Source: UBA4416 sp035439445 (GTDB taxonomy: Bacteria; Bacteroidota; Bacteroidia; B-17B0; Aurantibacillaceae). From it: DNA of 64,000 bases. The notes under the pieces are model-generated. The model searched no databases. It saw only the letters and a list, made by a program, of their open reading frames with translations, and was not told where the DNA came from. Below, in pieces: positions 1 through 7,305 of the stretch. Each line of letters begins with the position of its first letter. Within the stretch, counting starts at the first letter, position 1. A program made the position numbers and the translations under genes. The stretch lies in contig DAORKG010000002.1 of assembly GCA_035439445.1 (NCBI GenBank), positions 99,082-163,081 of the forward strand, read 5' to 3'.

Positions 1-344
1 CGTATTAAAGCAGCAAACATTCCCACAACAAACATGGCCACTACCGACACTTGCCAGGAGTTAGCTGTATTCATACCAACAATAGCAGCTAAGGTCATTA
101 GTATGGCTTCGAGCGATTGAATAACTATTTTTTTATAATGTAATCCTCGATAATCAATCAACGCTAACATATAAGCACCAAAAGCCATCCACACTACCTC
201 ATAAGAAAAATGTCCCTGATACAATGGAACAACTATTAATGGAACATTTAATGCCAACACAACTCTGAAAGCCCAAGTAATAGTTGGCTCAAAATACTCC
301 TGTTTTAAAACGGTTTGTAATTGTTGTATGGGTTGAAAACGCAT
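1..344 (-). CDS. FUSC-like integral membrane protein, N-terminal part (cut by window edge)
   Basis: An open frame reads from the ATG at 344 to the left edge without a stop, giving 114 visible residues. After a charged N-terminus of about 20 residues containing QQLQTVLKQE, it enters the pattern EPTITWAFRVVLALNV, followed by hydrophobic segments at roughly residues 25-45, 52-65 and 75-112. This short soluble head followed by paired helices resembles the N-terminal half of FUSC/YccS-type proteins (fusaric-acid-resistance-like or aromatic-acid exporter-like inner membrane proteins), but the family call rests on pattern memory and only a third or less of the protein is present. A structured leader with an intrinsic terminator lies 35 bases upstream of the start, so expression may be controlled by attenuation. 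Confidence 0.55.
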   Translation of the reverse strand, partial: MRFQPIQQLQTVLKQEYFEPTITWAFRVVLALNVPLIVVPLYQGHFSYEVVWMAFGAYMLALIDYRGLHYKKIVIQSLEAILMTLAAIVGMNTANSWQVSVVAMFVVGMFAALI

Positions 345-378
345 GCTTGCTAAAAAGCATAAAGATAGACAATTTAAA

Positions 379-417
379 AAATCAAAGAGCCACTTATGAT
401 AAGCGGCTCTTTGATTT
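379..417 (-). terminator. Intrinsic terminator in the leader of the FUSC-like gene
   Basis: Arms AAATCAAAGAGCC (379-391) and GGCTCTTTGATTT (405-417) pair perfectly over 13 bp around a 13-base loop. Read on the minus strand the stem is followed by a T-run. It is one of the clearest terminator hairpins in the window and it sits upstream of a gene rather than after one. Confidence 0.8.
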
Positions 418-480
418 AAATCGGACGTCTATCCCGTATGCCATTTGTTGCTCATGCTAAAATGTCGGGTGGTGGTTACT
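379..480 (-). ncRNA. Candidate structured leader RNA or small RNA with an 8-codon ORF
   Basis: On the minus strand a perfect Bacteroidota -7 box (TACCTTTG, 492 down to 485) is followed by about 100 bases of GC-richer sequence that ends in a strong terminator hairpin. Inside are complementary CCCG and CGGG segments and a mini-ORF, complement of 429-455, that would encode MSNKWHTG and stop just before the terminator stem. The FUSC-like gene starts 35 bases beyond the terminator, so this may be an attenuator leader for it. It may equally be a free-standing small RNA. No good -33 box was found and no known RNA family was recognised. Confidence 0.4.
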
Positions 481-484
481 GATA

Positions 485-492
485 CAAAGGTA
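485..492 (-). promoter_or_regulatory. Candidate -7 box for the leader RNA
   Basis: TACCTTTG on the minus strand matches the Bacteroidota housekeeping -7 consensus TAnnTTTG. No clear TTG was seen 17-23 bases upstream, so the call is tentative. Confidence 0.4.
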
Positions 493-640
493 ATTCATTT
501 GATATTAACGAATACCTATCACATCATTTTTTTACAGCTTTACTTTTCAACTTTTGTGAGTTTCGGTTTAAGCTTGTGAACCGTGATTGTTAAATAGTTA
601 ATTAAGTGTCCAAACAAAAACACCTGTCAGGTGTTCGTCA

Positions 641-714
641 TGCCTCTATTGGTGTTTTCATCAACAGTGTATGATATAAGTGTATTTGTTGGTGATAAAA
701 CCAACAAGGGCTGA
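641..714. repeat. Inverted pair of REP-like palindromes (BIME-like)
   Basis: Two palindromes related to those around the transposase at 11.5 kb. The left copy is degenerate (arms TTGGTG and CATCAA around TTTT, 649-664, head GCC on its left). The right copy (arms TTGTTGGT 686-693 and ACCAACAA 700-707) has the head GGGCTGAA on its right, identical to the tail of the copy at 12064-12087. They are in opposite orientation, the classic arrangement of paired REPs. This gene-free stretch (345-742) otherwise holds the leader RNA and a small 7-bp-stem palindrome at 619-635. Confidence 0.75.
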
Positions 715-742
715 AAAAAAGGAACGATTGTTTTCTATGTAA

Positions 743-1318
743 TTAGATTTTTATTTTTTTCCAATTCTTTCCATCAAATACATAGTAGCATTTTTTTATT
801 TTCCATGCTTCTTTAAAAATTTTATAAGTACTAAATTCATAATAGTATGAATGAGGATTTGAAGCATGAGGATTTGTGAAATCAACAAGTTCTTCATCCA
901 TTAACTCAAAACTGCCGTCGGATTTGATATAGGTATAACTGTGTAATTTTGTAACAAAACCATTTGTGAATTCAGCTTTATAGACTGCAACATTGTTTTG
1001 GTCATAAAACAAAATGATACCATTTAATAACTCTTTATCCTTTAAAGGATCAATGGGGTTATATTTTATTTTTAATTTTTTATCTGCTGTTTTATCCATT
1101 ACATATCTCACAGCAACGCCATTAATGTAATATTCATATCCTTTATAAATGGCTTTTGAACTATCCTTTGTTTCCTTTACAAACTCATCATAATGCACAA
1201 GCCAATAGCCTGTTTTTAGATTTTTTTCATCCCTTCTGTTTAAAGTATCGTTTTGAGAAAAAGACATTTTAACCATCACTATCAGAATAAAACATATGAG
1301 ATTTTTCTTGATGTGCAT
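743..1318 (-). CDS. Secreted protein of unknown function
   Basis: 191 residues starting with a typical signal peptide (MHIKKN, then a hydrophobic run ending in FSQ at about residue 22). The body contains several segments of the type GYWLVHYDE, YKGYEYYINGVAV, GIILFYDQNNVAVYKAEFTNG, each tyrosine- and glycine-rich with a spacing reminiscent of MORN-like repeats, a common build in Bacteroidota periplasmic proteins. No catalytic motif was recognised. It is followed downstream by the REP pair and the leader region and has the groEL terminator behind its start, so it is probably a single-gene unit. Confidence 0.75.
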   Translation of the reverse strand: MHIKKNLICFILIVMVKMSFSQNDTLNRRDEKNLKTGYWLVHYDEFVKETKDSSKAIYKGYEYYINGVAVRYVMDKTADKKLKIKYNPIDPLKDKELLNGIILFYDQNNVAVYKAEFTNGFVTKLHSYTYIKSDGSFELMDEELVDFTNPHASNPHSYYYEFSTYKIFKEAWKIKKCYYVFDGKNWKKIKI

Positions 1319-1346
1319 AATATATAAAAGTTGTAATATAAAATTA

Positions 1347-1377
1347 AAAAAGCCTTTGACAACGTCAAAGGCTTTTT
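1347..1377 (-). terminator. Terminator of the groES-groEL operon
   Basis: Stem AAAAAGCCTTTGAC / GTCAAAGGCTTTTT around the 3-base loop AAC, 29 bases beyond the groEL stop. On the minus strand it is followed by a T-rich tract. Confidence 0.9.
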
Positions 1378-1405
1378 ATTATTATTTCTGAGTTAAGCTG
1401 TGTGA

Positions 1406-3043
1406 TTACATCATTCCACCCATGCCGCCCATTCCTGGGTTCATTGGCATAGCCGGAGTTCCTTCTTCTTTTTTCTCAGCTAATACGCAATCAGTAGTTA
1501 ACAACATTGCTGCTACAGATGATGCATTTTCTAAAGCTACACGGCTTACTTTAGCCGGGTCAATAACACCTGCTTTCAATAAGTTTTCGTATTTCTCAGT
1601 ACGAGCATTGAAACCGAAATCATCTTTTCCTTCTTTTACTTTTTGCACTACAATAGAACCTTCGATTCCTGAGTTAGCACAAATTTGACGTAAAGGCTCT
1701 TCAATAGCACGACGCACAATTGCAATACCAGTGTTTTCATCTTCGTTTACACCTTTCAATTTATCTAAAGATGCAATTGCACGAATATATGCAACACCAC
1801 CGCCCGGCACAATACCTTCTTCAACTGCTGCACGAGTAGCTGCTAACGCATCATCCACACGGTCTTTTTTCTCTTTCATTTCAACCTCAGTAGCTGCACC
1901 AACGTAAAGTACGGCAACACCACCAGCTAATTTAGCTAAACGCTCTTGTAATTTTTCTTTATCGTAATCAGAAGTTGTAGATTCGATTTGAGCTTTAATT
2001 TGATTAACACGAGCGGTGATATCTGCTTTTTTACCTGCACCACCAACGATGGTTGTGTTTTCTTTATCAACGGTTACTTTTTCTGCTTTTCCTAAGAAAG
2101 TTAAGTCAGCGTTTTCTAATAAGAAACCTCTGTCTTCAGCAATAAAAATACCACCAGTTAAAATTGCTAAATCTTCTAACATTGCTTTTCTTCTATCACC
2201 AAATCCCGGAGCTTTAACGGCACAGATTTTTAAGTTAGAACGTAAACGGTTTACAACTAATGTTTGTAAAGCTTCTCCGTCAACATCTTCAGCAATAATT
2301 AAAATTGGTTTACCTGTTTGTACTGCTTTTTCTAATACAGGTAATAATTCTTTCATCGCAGAAATTTTCTTTTCGTAAATTAAAATCAATGGATTTTCTA
2401 AAACCGCATTCATTTTTTCTACGTCAGTAATAAAGTAAGGAGAGATATAACCTCTGTCAAATTCCATACCTTCTACTACTTCAACAGTTGTATCAGTACC
2501 TTTTGCTTCTTCAACAGTAATCACACCTTCTTTTTTAACTTTAGCCATTGCTTCAGCAATTAACTTACCAATCACGTTATCGTTGTTAGCAGAGATCGTT
2601 GCAACTTGCTCAATTTTTTTGTTGTCGTTACCAACATTTTGAGATTGTTTTTTTAAGTCAGCAACAATTGCCTCAACTGCTTTGTCGATACCACGTTTTA
2701 AATCCATTGGATTAGCGCCTGCAGCAACGTTTTTTAAACCAGCTGTTACAATAGCTTGTGCTAAAACTGTAGCAGTAGTTGTTCCATCACCTGCTGCATC
2801 AGCCGTTTTAGAAGCAACTTCTTTTAATAACTGAGCACCCATGTTTTCAACCGGGTTTGATAATTCGATTTCTTTAGCAACAGTAACACCATCTTTAGTG
2901 ATTGCCGGTGAACCAAATTTTTTATCGATGATAACGTTTCTTCCTTTAGGACCTAAAGTTACTTTTACTGCATTTGCTAATGCATCAACTCCACGCTTTA
3001 AAGCGTCGCGAGCTTCTATGTTAAATGTGATGTCTTTTGCCAT
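1406..3043 (-). CDS. groEL: Chaperonin GroEL (Hsp60)
   Basis: 545 residues, full length for the family. Starts MAKDITFNIEARDALKRGVDALANAVKVTLGPKGRN, contains the ATP-site GDGTTTATVLAQA near residues 86-98 and the catalytic aspartate region near VDDALAATRAAVEEG (about 396-410), followed by IVPGGGVAY, and ends in the glycine-methionine tail GGMGGMM. It forms the 14-subunit folding cage in the cytoplasm together with GroES, encoded 124 bases upstream on the same strand. The gap between the two genes is filled by low-complexity sequence. No CIRCE element was found upstream of the operon; a different dyad is present before groES. Confidence 0.99.
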   Translation of the reverse strand: MAKDITFNIEARDALKRGVDALANAVKVTLGPKGRNVIIDKKFGSPAITKDGVTVAKEIELSNPVENMGAQLLKEVASKTADAAGDGTTTATVLAQAIVTAGLKNVAAGANPMDLKRGIDKAVEAIVADLKKQSQNVGNDNKKIEQVATISANNDNVIGKLIAEAMAKVKKEGVITVEEAKGTDTTVEVVEGMEFDRGYISPYFITDVEKMNAVLENPLILIYEKKISAMKELLPVLEKAVQTGKPILIIAEDVDGEALQTLVVNRLRSNLKICAVKAPGFGDRRKAMLEDLAILTGGIFIAEDRGFLLENADLTFLGKAEKVTVDKENTTIVGGAGKKADITARVNQIKAQIESTTSDYDKEKLQERLAKLAGGVAVLYVGAATEVEMKEKKDRVDDALAATRAAVEEGIVPGGGVAYIRAIASLDKLKGVNEDENTGIAIVRRAIEEPLRQICANSGIEGSIVVQKVKEGKDDFGFNARTEKYENLLKAGVIDPAKVSRVALENASSVAAMLLTTDCVLAEKKEEGTPAMPMNPGMGGMGGMM

Positions 3044-3167
3044 TTTTATAAATGTTTAGTTGTTTAAATGTTTGGTTGTTTATTGTTTTTATGTTTAAGT
3101 GTTTGTTGTTGTAGTGTTTGATTGTTTTATATTTCATCAAACAGCTAAACAATCACACAATTAAACA
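3044..3167. repeat. Low-complexity AAACA-type sequence filling the groES-groEL gap
   Basis: On the minus strand this 124-base spacer is a run of degenerate AAACA-containing units 8-10 bases apart (for example CAAACACTTAAACATAAA), with the opposite-sense form ATTGTTTAGCTGTTTGAT at its groES-proximal end, so the two halves can pair. A similar simple-sequence filler separates etfB and etfA. It has no coding potential. Confidence 0.7.
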
Positions 3168-3458
3168 TTAAATGATTGCGTAGATATCGCTTTCGCGCAT
3201 AATTAATAAATCTTTTCCGTCTACTTGGATTTCAGTTCCTGCGTATTTTCCGTATAAAACAGTATCACCAACTTTTACAGTCATTGGTTCATCCGGTTTA
3301 CCGTTTCCTACAGCTAATACTTTCCCTCTCATTGGTTTTTCTTTTGCTGTGTCAGGGATGATTAATCCACCAGCTGTTTTTGTTTCTGCAGGAGCCGCTT
3401 CAACTAATACTCTATCAGCTAAGGGCTTTACATTTACAGTTGTACTTGATTTTGCCAT
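3168..3458 (-). CDS. groES: Co-chaperonin GroES (Hsp10)
   Basis: 96 residues, the standard length. VKPLADRVLVEAAPAE at residues 10-25 is the family signature, followed by the mobile loop TKTAGGLIIPD that docks on GroEL, and VLYGKYAGTEIQVDGKDLLIM near the end. It caps the GroEL ring. First gene of the groES-groEL operon, with a dyad 31-67 bases before its ATG that is probably regulatory. Confidence 0.99.
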   Translation of the reverse strand: MAKSSTTVNVKPLADRVLVEAAPAETKTAGGLIIPDTAKEKPMRGKVLAVGNGKPDEPMTVKVGDTVLYGKYAGTEIQVDGKDLLIMRESDIYAII

Positions 3459-3488
3459 AATTATGTGATTTTAATAATTTAATTTTTT

Positions 3489-3525
3489 ACGGTGGCTAAT
3501 TGTCACAAAATGTGCCAATAGCCGT
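3489..3525 (-). promoter_or_regulatory. Long imperfect dyad upstream of groES
   Basis: The arms ACGG-T-GGCTAATTGTCACA (3489-3507) and TGTGCCAATAGCCGT (3511-3525) are nearly complementary around an AAA centre; the core is TTGNCACA-N3-TGTGNCAA. A near-consensus -7 box (TAATATTG on the minus strand) lies upstream, so the dyad probably falls in the 5' untranslated region of the groES-groEL mRNA. It could be an operator or an RNA hairpin. It is not CIRCE. Confidence 0.5.
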
Positions 3526-3576
3526 TTTTTAGCATTAAGGCGACAATATTACCGCTTTTAATTGGTATAGAATAAA

Positions 3577-3610
3577 AAAATGTCAGTCTGTTGACACAAA
3601 CTGACATTTT
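3577..3610 (-). terminator. Terminator of plsX-fabH
   Basis: Stem AAAATGTCAGT / ACTGACATTTT with a 12-base loop, 21 bases beyond the fabH stop; the minus strand continues in TTTTTTTATT after the stem. Confidence 0.88.
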
Positions 3611-3630
3611 AAATTTTGTTAGCAATAGGG

Positions 3631-4635
3631 TTACTTACCTACTTTTTCGCCATCATAGGCCCATTTTACCCAAATAGAACCCCAGGTAAATCCACCTCCG
3701 AAAGCAGAAATAATGATGTTATCGCCTTTTTTAAATTGCTTTTCATAATCCCATAATAATAACGGAATAGTACCTGCTGTTGTATTTCCGTAACGCTCTA
3801 TGTTCATCAACATTTTATCAAGACTTAATCCCATACGGTTAGCTGTGGCTTCACAAATACGTTTATTGGCTTGATGCGGCAATAACCAAGTCACATCATC
3901 AGAAGAAAGGTTGTTTTTCTCCATGATTTCAGCACTTACTTCTGCCATGTTTACAACAGCATGTTTAAATACCGTTTGCCCTTCTTGATGCACATAGTGC
4001 ATTTTTTTATCAATGGTTTCGTGTGTTGGAGGGTTTAAAGATCCACCTGCTTCTTGGTAAAGGTAATTACGACCTGCACCATCTGCTTTTAAAATAAAAT
4101 CCTGAATACCTGTTCCATCTTCAGTTGGTTCTAATAACACAGCGCCACCTCCATCACCAAAAATCACGCATGTTGCACGATCTTCGTAATTTAAAATAGC
4201 ACTCATTTTATCCACACCAACAACCACTACTTTTTTGTAACGACCGGTTTCAATAAATTGAGAACCTGTTGCTAATGCATAAATAAAGCCCGAACATGCT
4301 GCAGATAAATCATATCCCCAGGCGTTTTTAGCGCCAATTTTATCACAAATAACATTTGACGTACTAGGGAAAATATAATCGCCGGTGATAGTACCAACAA
4401 TTAATAAATCAATATCTAAGGCTGTGATACCACGTTTTTTTAATAACTCTTCGATAGCAAACACCATCATGTCGGATGTTGCTTTGCCAGGTTCTTTTAA
4501 AATGCGTCTTTCTTTAATTCCGGTACGTGTTGTAATCCATTCGTCGTTAGTGTCTACGATTTTCGCTAACTCATCATTAGTCATTACAAAATCTGGAACA
4601 TAGCCACCAACGGCAGTTATTGCTGCTTTAATCAT
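3631..4635 (-). CDS. fabH: 3-oxoacyl-ACP synthase III (KAS III)
   Basis: 334 residues. Condenses an acyl-CoA primer with malonyl-ACP to start fatty acid synthesis. The catalytic triad is visible: Cys114 in SAACSGF, His254 in LLPHQAN and Asn284 in RYGNTTAG; the C-terminus has SAFGGGFTWG. The start overlaps the plsX stop by one base (TAATG), so the two are translationally linked. Bacteroidota commonly place fabH after plsX; here rpmF, often found just upstream of plsX, is absent. Confidence 0.98.
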   Translation of the reverse strand: MIKAAITAVGGYVPDFVMTNDELAKIVDTNDEWITTRTGIKERRILKEPGKATSDMMVFAIEELLKKRGITALDIDLLIVGTITGDYIFPSTSNVICDKIGAKNAWGYDLSAACSGFIYALATGSQFIETGRYKKVVVVGVDKMSAILNYEDRATCVIFGDGGGAVLLEPTEDGTGIQDFILKADGAGRNYLYQEAGGSLNPPTHETIDKKMHYVHQEGQTVFKHAVVNMAEVSAEIMEKNNLSSDDVTWLLPHQANKRICEATANRMGLSLDKMLMNIERYGNTTAGTIPLLLWDYEKQFKKGDNIIISAFGGGFTWGSIWVKWAYDGEKVGK

Positions 4636-5573
4636 TATTGAAATACGGTTTTAATTTTTTCGTTTAAGTTTGCTTCAACGATGTCTTTACTTAACACCAT
4701 CATATTTTTAAATGCTAGTGGAGTTGATTTACCATGAGCAATCATCACATTTGAGTTAATTCCCAGAATTGGAGTACCTCCGTATAATTCGTAATTAAAC
4801 TTATCAAAATATTCATCACTGCGGTTACGTTTTTTAATTAATGAGTAAAACGCCTCTGCAGTTTTTAAAAATACATTTCCTACAAATCCCTCGCAAACAA
4901 TCACGTCTGCTTTATCTTCAAATACTTCTTGCCCCTCGACGTTACCAACAAAATTAAAGTCTTTGCTATCCTTCATTAATGCGTGAGCAGCTTGAGCAAC
5001 TAAATTTCCTTTTTCTGGTTCTTCGCCAATGTTTAATAAACCAACTTTTGGATTAGCTATTTTATAAACTTCTTTTGCAAAGGTTGAACCTAAAATAGCA
5101 AATTGATATAACACATCAGGCTTACAATCAGCATTAGTGCCAACGTCTAGTACTATACCAAATCCTCCATTTTCTTTAGGAATAATAGAAGTAATACATG
5201 GACGAATAACGCCCGGAACAGCTTTTACAGAAAACATAGACCCAACCAACATAGCGCCTGTATTTCCGGCACTTGCAAAACATTGAATCTCATTTTCTTT
5301 TAATAATTTAAATCCAACAGAAATACTGCTATGAGGTTTTTGAGCCAATGCTTTTGTAGGGTGTTCGCCCATTTCAATCACATCAGTGGTGTGTATAAAT
5401 TCAAATTTATCTTCAGCTATTCCCTTAGCTTTTAAATGACTTTTTGCTTTTTCGCTATCACCAATCAGTACCATTTTTACATCAGCCGGCAAAGAGTCTA
5501 ATGCCATAATAGCACCATCAATGCAATTTGCAGGAGCATAATCGCCCCCCATTATGTCTAATCCAATTTTCAT
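4635..5573 (-). CDS. plsX: Phosphate acyltransferase PlsX
   Basis: 312 residues beginning MKIGLDIMGGDYAPANCIDGA, the PlsX signature. Converts acyl-ACP to acyl-phosphate for phospholipid synthesis, so it shares the fatty-acid pathway with fabH behind it. Conserved GNTGAMLVGSMF (about 103-114) and VCEGFVGNVFLKTAE (about 231-245) are present. A -7 promoter box lies about 100 bases upstream of the start in the divergent gap shared with sufE. Confidence 0.97.
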   Translation of the reverse strand: MKIGLDIMGGDYAPANCIDGAIMALDSLPADVKMVLIGDSEKAKSHLKAKGIAEDKFEFIHTTDVIEMGEHPTKALAQKPHSSISVGFKLLKENEIQCFASAGNTGAMLVGSMFSVKAVPGVIRPCITSIIPKENGGFGIVLDVGTNADCKPDVLYQFAILGSTFAKEVYKIANPKVGLLNIGEEPEKGNLVAQAAHALMKDSKDFNFVGNVEGQEVFEDKADVIVCEGFVGNVFLKTAEAFYSLIKKRNRSDEYFDKFNYELYGGTPILGINSNVMIAHGKSTPLAFKNMMVLSKDIVEANLNEKIKTVFQ

Positions 5574-5674
5574 ACTTGTGTTATATTGTATTTAAGCTCA
5601 ATTAGCTAATCTAATGCGCTAAAATCAAGCGACTAAACAACTAATTTATGAGTAAATATGCAATATTTAGGGGG

Positions 5675-5682
5675 CAAAGTTA
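5675..5682 (-). promoter_or_regulatory. Candidate -7 promoter box for plsX-fabH
   Basis: TAACTTTG on the minus strand, 102 bases before the plsX ATG, fits TAnnTTTG. The -33 element is not obvious. Confidence 0.45.
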
Positions 5683-5800
5683 TTAACCTAGATTAGATAA
5701 TTATGTTTAAATAGATGTAATATTAGCAAGTCTAACCTAATTTACTGTAAATGTGAAAGATAAAACTACACACAAAGCCTGTTTTTATCGAAATTGATTG

Positions 5801-5808
5801 TACTTTTG
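5801..5808 (+). promoter_or_regulatory. Candidate -7 promoter box for sufE, almost touching its start codon
   Basis: TACTTTTG ends only 5 bases before the sufE ATG at 5814. If used, transcription would begin at or within a few bases of the start codon, giving a leaderless mRNA. The -33 element is weak. Confidence 0.45.
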
Positions 5809-5813
5809 ATGCC

Positions 5814-6227
5814 ATGACCATTGCAGAAATAGAAAACGAAATTATTGAAGAATTTGAACTCTTTGGAGATGACTGGGAAGGGAAATATGAGCATTTAATT
5901 GAGTTAGGAAAATCGTTACCAAAAATAGAAGAGAGTTTAAAAACAGAAGATAGAATTATTAAAGGCTGTCAAAGTAAAGTATGGCTTCATTCTGAAAAAA
6001 AGGATGGAGAAATAGTTTACACTGCAGACAGTGATGCTATTATTACCAAAGGGATGGTAGCCTTAATGATAAGAGTGTTATCGCACCAAAAGCCACAAGA
6101 TATTGTAAATGCCAATTTGGATTTTATTAATAAAATTGGGTTAACTGAGCATTTATCTCCAACACGTGCCAATGGATTAGTGAGCATGATCAAACAAATG
6201 AAATTAGATGCCATGGCATTAAGCTAA
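5814..6227 (+). CDS. sufE: Cysteine desulfuration protein SufE
   Basis: 137 residues. Accepts sulfur from the desulfurase SufS during iron-sulfur cluster assembly in the cytoplasm. The sulfur-accepting cysteine is Cys52 in IIKGCQSKVWL, and DDWEGKYEHLIELGKSLP matches the N-terminal SufE helix, which supports the ATG at 5814 as the true start. No other suf gene is adjacent. A transporter gene follows after 7 bases on the same strand, so the two may be cotranscribed. Confidence 0.96.
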   Translation: MTIAEIENEIIEEFELFGDDWEGKYEHLIELGKSLPKIEESLKTEDRIIKGCQSKVWLHSEKKDGEIVYTADSDAIITKGMVALMIRVLSHQKPQDIVNANLDFINKIGLTEHLSPTRANGLVSMIKQMKLDAMALS

Positions 6228-6234
6228 ACCTTGT

Positions 6235-7137
6235 ATGAATAAAAAAGCTATTTCCTGGATTATATTAATTGCACTTTCATTGGTTTGGGGTAGTTCATTT
6301 ATTTTAATGAAACAAGGTTTAAAAGCTTTTTCTAGTGATGAAGTTGCGGGTTTACGAATTACCATTGCATCGGCTTTTATGTTGCCATTTTTGGTTGCGC
6401 ACTACAAACTTGACGTTAAAAAGAATTTAAAGGGACTTTTACTGATGGGTGTTTTTGGGAACCTGATTCCGGCATTTTTATTCACCAAAGCCGAAACACA
6501 AATTAGTAGTAGTTTAACGGGGATGCTAAATGCTTTAACCCCAATGTTTACTATTGTTATTGGGATGATTTCGTTTAACCATAAAATTTCCAAAAATCAA
6601 ATAATTGGGGTGCTAGTGGGTTTGATTGGTGCTGTTGCTTTGGTAACGATGGGAGATGGTAAAGATGATCAAACCAAAAACGTGATGTATAGTTTGTTAG
6701 TGGCAGCAGCTACTTTGTGCTATGCTATCAGCGTAAATGGTATTAAAGCATATTTAGGACATGTAAGTTCTTTAACAGCTACAGTTTGGTCGTTTACCTT
6801 AATTGGTCCTGTGGCAGCTATCTATTTATTTGGGTTTACAGATGTGGTAGCGCATGCTACCCAGCATCCGGAAGGGATGAGGTCTTTAGGTTTTGTAAGC
6901 ATTTTAGCCATTGTAGGTTCGGCATTATCAGTTGTGGTTTATAATACGTTGATTAAGTTATCAGGAACCGTTTTTGCGGCAAGTTGCACTTATTTAATTC
7001 CTATAGTGGCCATAGGCTGGGGATTGTTTGACGGGGAGATTATTAATTTAGCTCAAATTTTAGCTGTTATTGTGGTTATTGCCGGTATTTGGATGATTAA
7101 TTCTTCGGGCAAATCAAAAGAATCAGAAAATTCATAA
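6235..7137 (+). CDS. EamA/DMT-family transporter
   Basis: 300 residues with about ten hydrophobic segments in two similar halves, each resembling an EamA domain: WIILIALSLVWGSSFILMKQG at the start and a second half beginning near residue 155 (SLLVAAATLCYAISVN). The motif LVWGSSF and the late FxxxCTYLIPIVAIGWG are typical of drug/metabolite exporters of the inner membrane. The substrate cannot be told. Starts 7 bases after sufE. Confidence 0.9.
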   Translation: MNKKAISWIILIALSLVWGSSFILMKQGLKAFSSDEVAGLRITIASAFMLPFLVAHYKLDVKKNLKGLLLMGVFGNLIPAFLFTKAETQISSSLTGMLNALTPMFTIVIGMISFNHKISKNQIIGVLVGLIGAVALVTMGDGKDDQTKNVMYSLLVAAATLCYAISVNGIKAYLGHVSSLTATVWSFTLIGPVAAIYLFGFTDVVAHATQHPEGMRSLGFVSILAIVGSALSVVVYNTLIKLSGTVFAASCTYLIPIVAIGWGLFDGEIINLAQILAVIVVIAGIWMINSSGKSKESENS

Positions 7138-7233
7138 AATATTGAATTTCAATTAATTGAATCATTTATTTTTCCTTGATTTCTCCAAAACCTAAAAATA
7201 GCGCGGATTTTAGCTAAAATATTGCTCAAAATC

Positions 7234-7264
7234 TTTGGCAAATACAAAAAACCACCTATCTTTG
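7234..7264 (+). promoter_or_regulatory. Promoter of rplU-rpmA
   Basis: TTTG (7234-7237), 19 bases, then TATCTTTG (7257-7264): a textbook Bacteroidota promoter. Transcription would begin near 7269, about 37 bases before the rplU ATG. The same octamer TATCTTTG is embedded in every CRISPR repeat at 61-64 kb. Confidence 0.8.
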
Positions 7265-7305
7265 CCGTCCTTAAAAAAATTATTAACAATATAAATTTAA
7301 CACTC

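Noticed and set aside
361..480. tRNA or tmRNA gene
   Set aside because: The structured region is too short, has no CCA-proximal acceptor stem or T-loop, and ends in an intrinsic terminator.
3494..3525. Sigma-54 promoter suggested by TTGGCAC
   Set aside because: The GC element that should follow 10 bases later is missing; the TTGGCAC is part of the dyad.
3459..3630. CIRCE heat-shock operator before groES
   Set aside because: No TTAGCACTC-N9-GAGTGCTAA was found; the dyad here has a different sequence.
5574..5813. rpmF (L32) expected upstream of plsX
   Set aside because: No small frame with an L32 signature exists in the gap; the next gene is divergent sufE.
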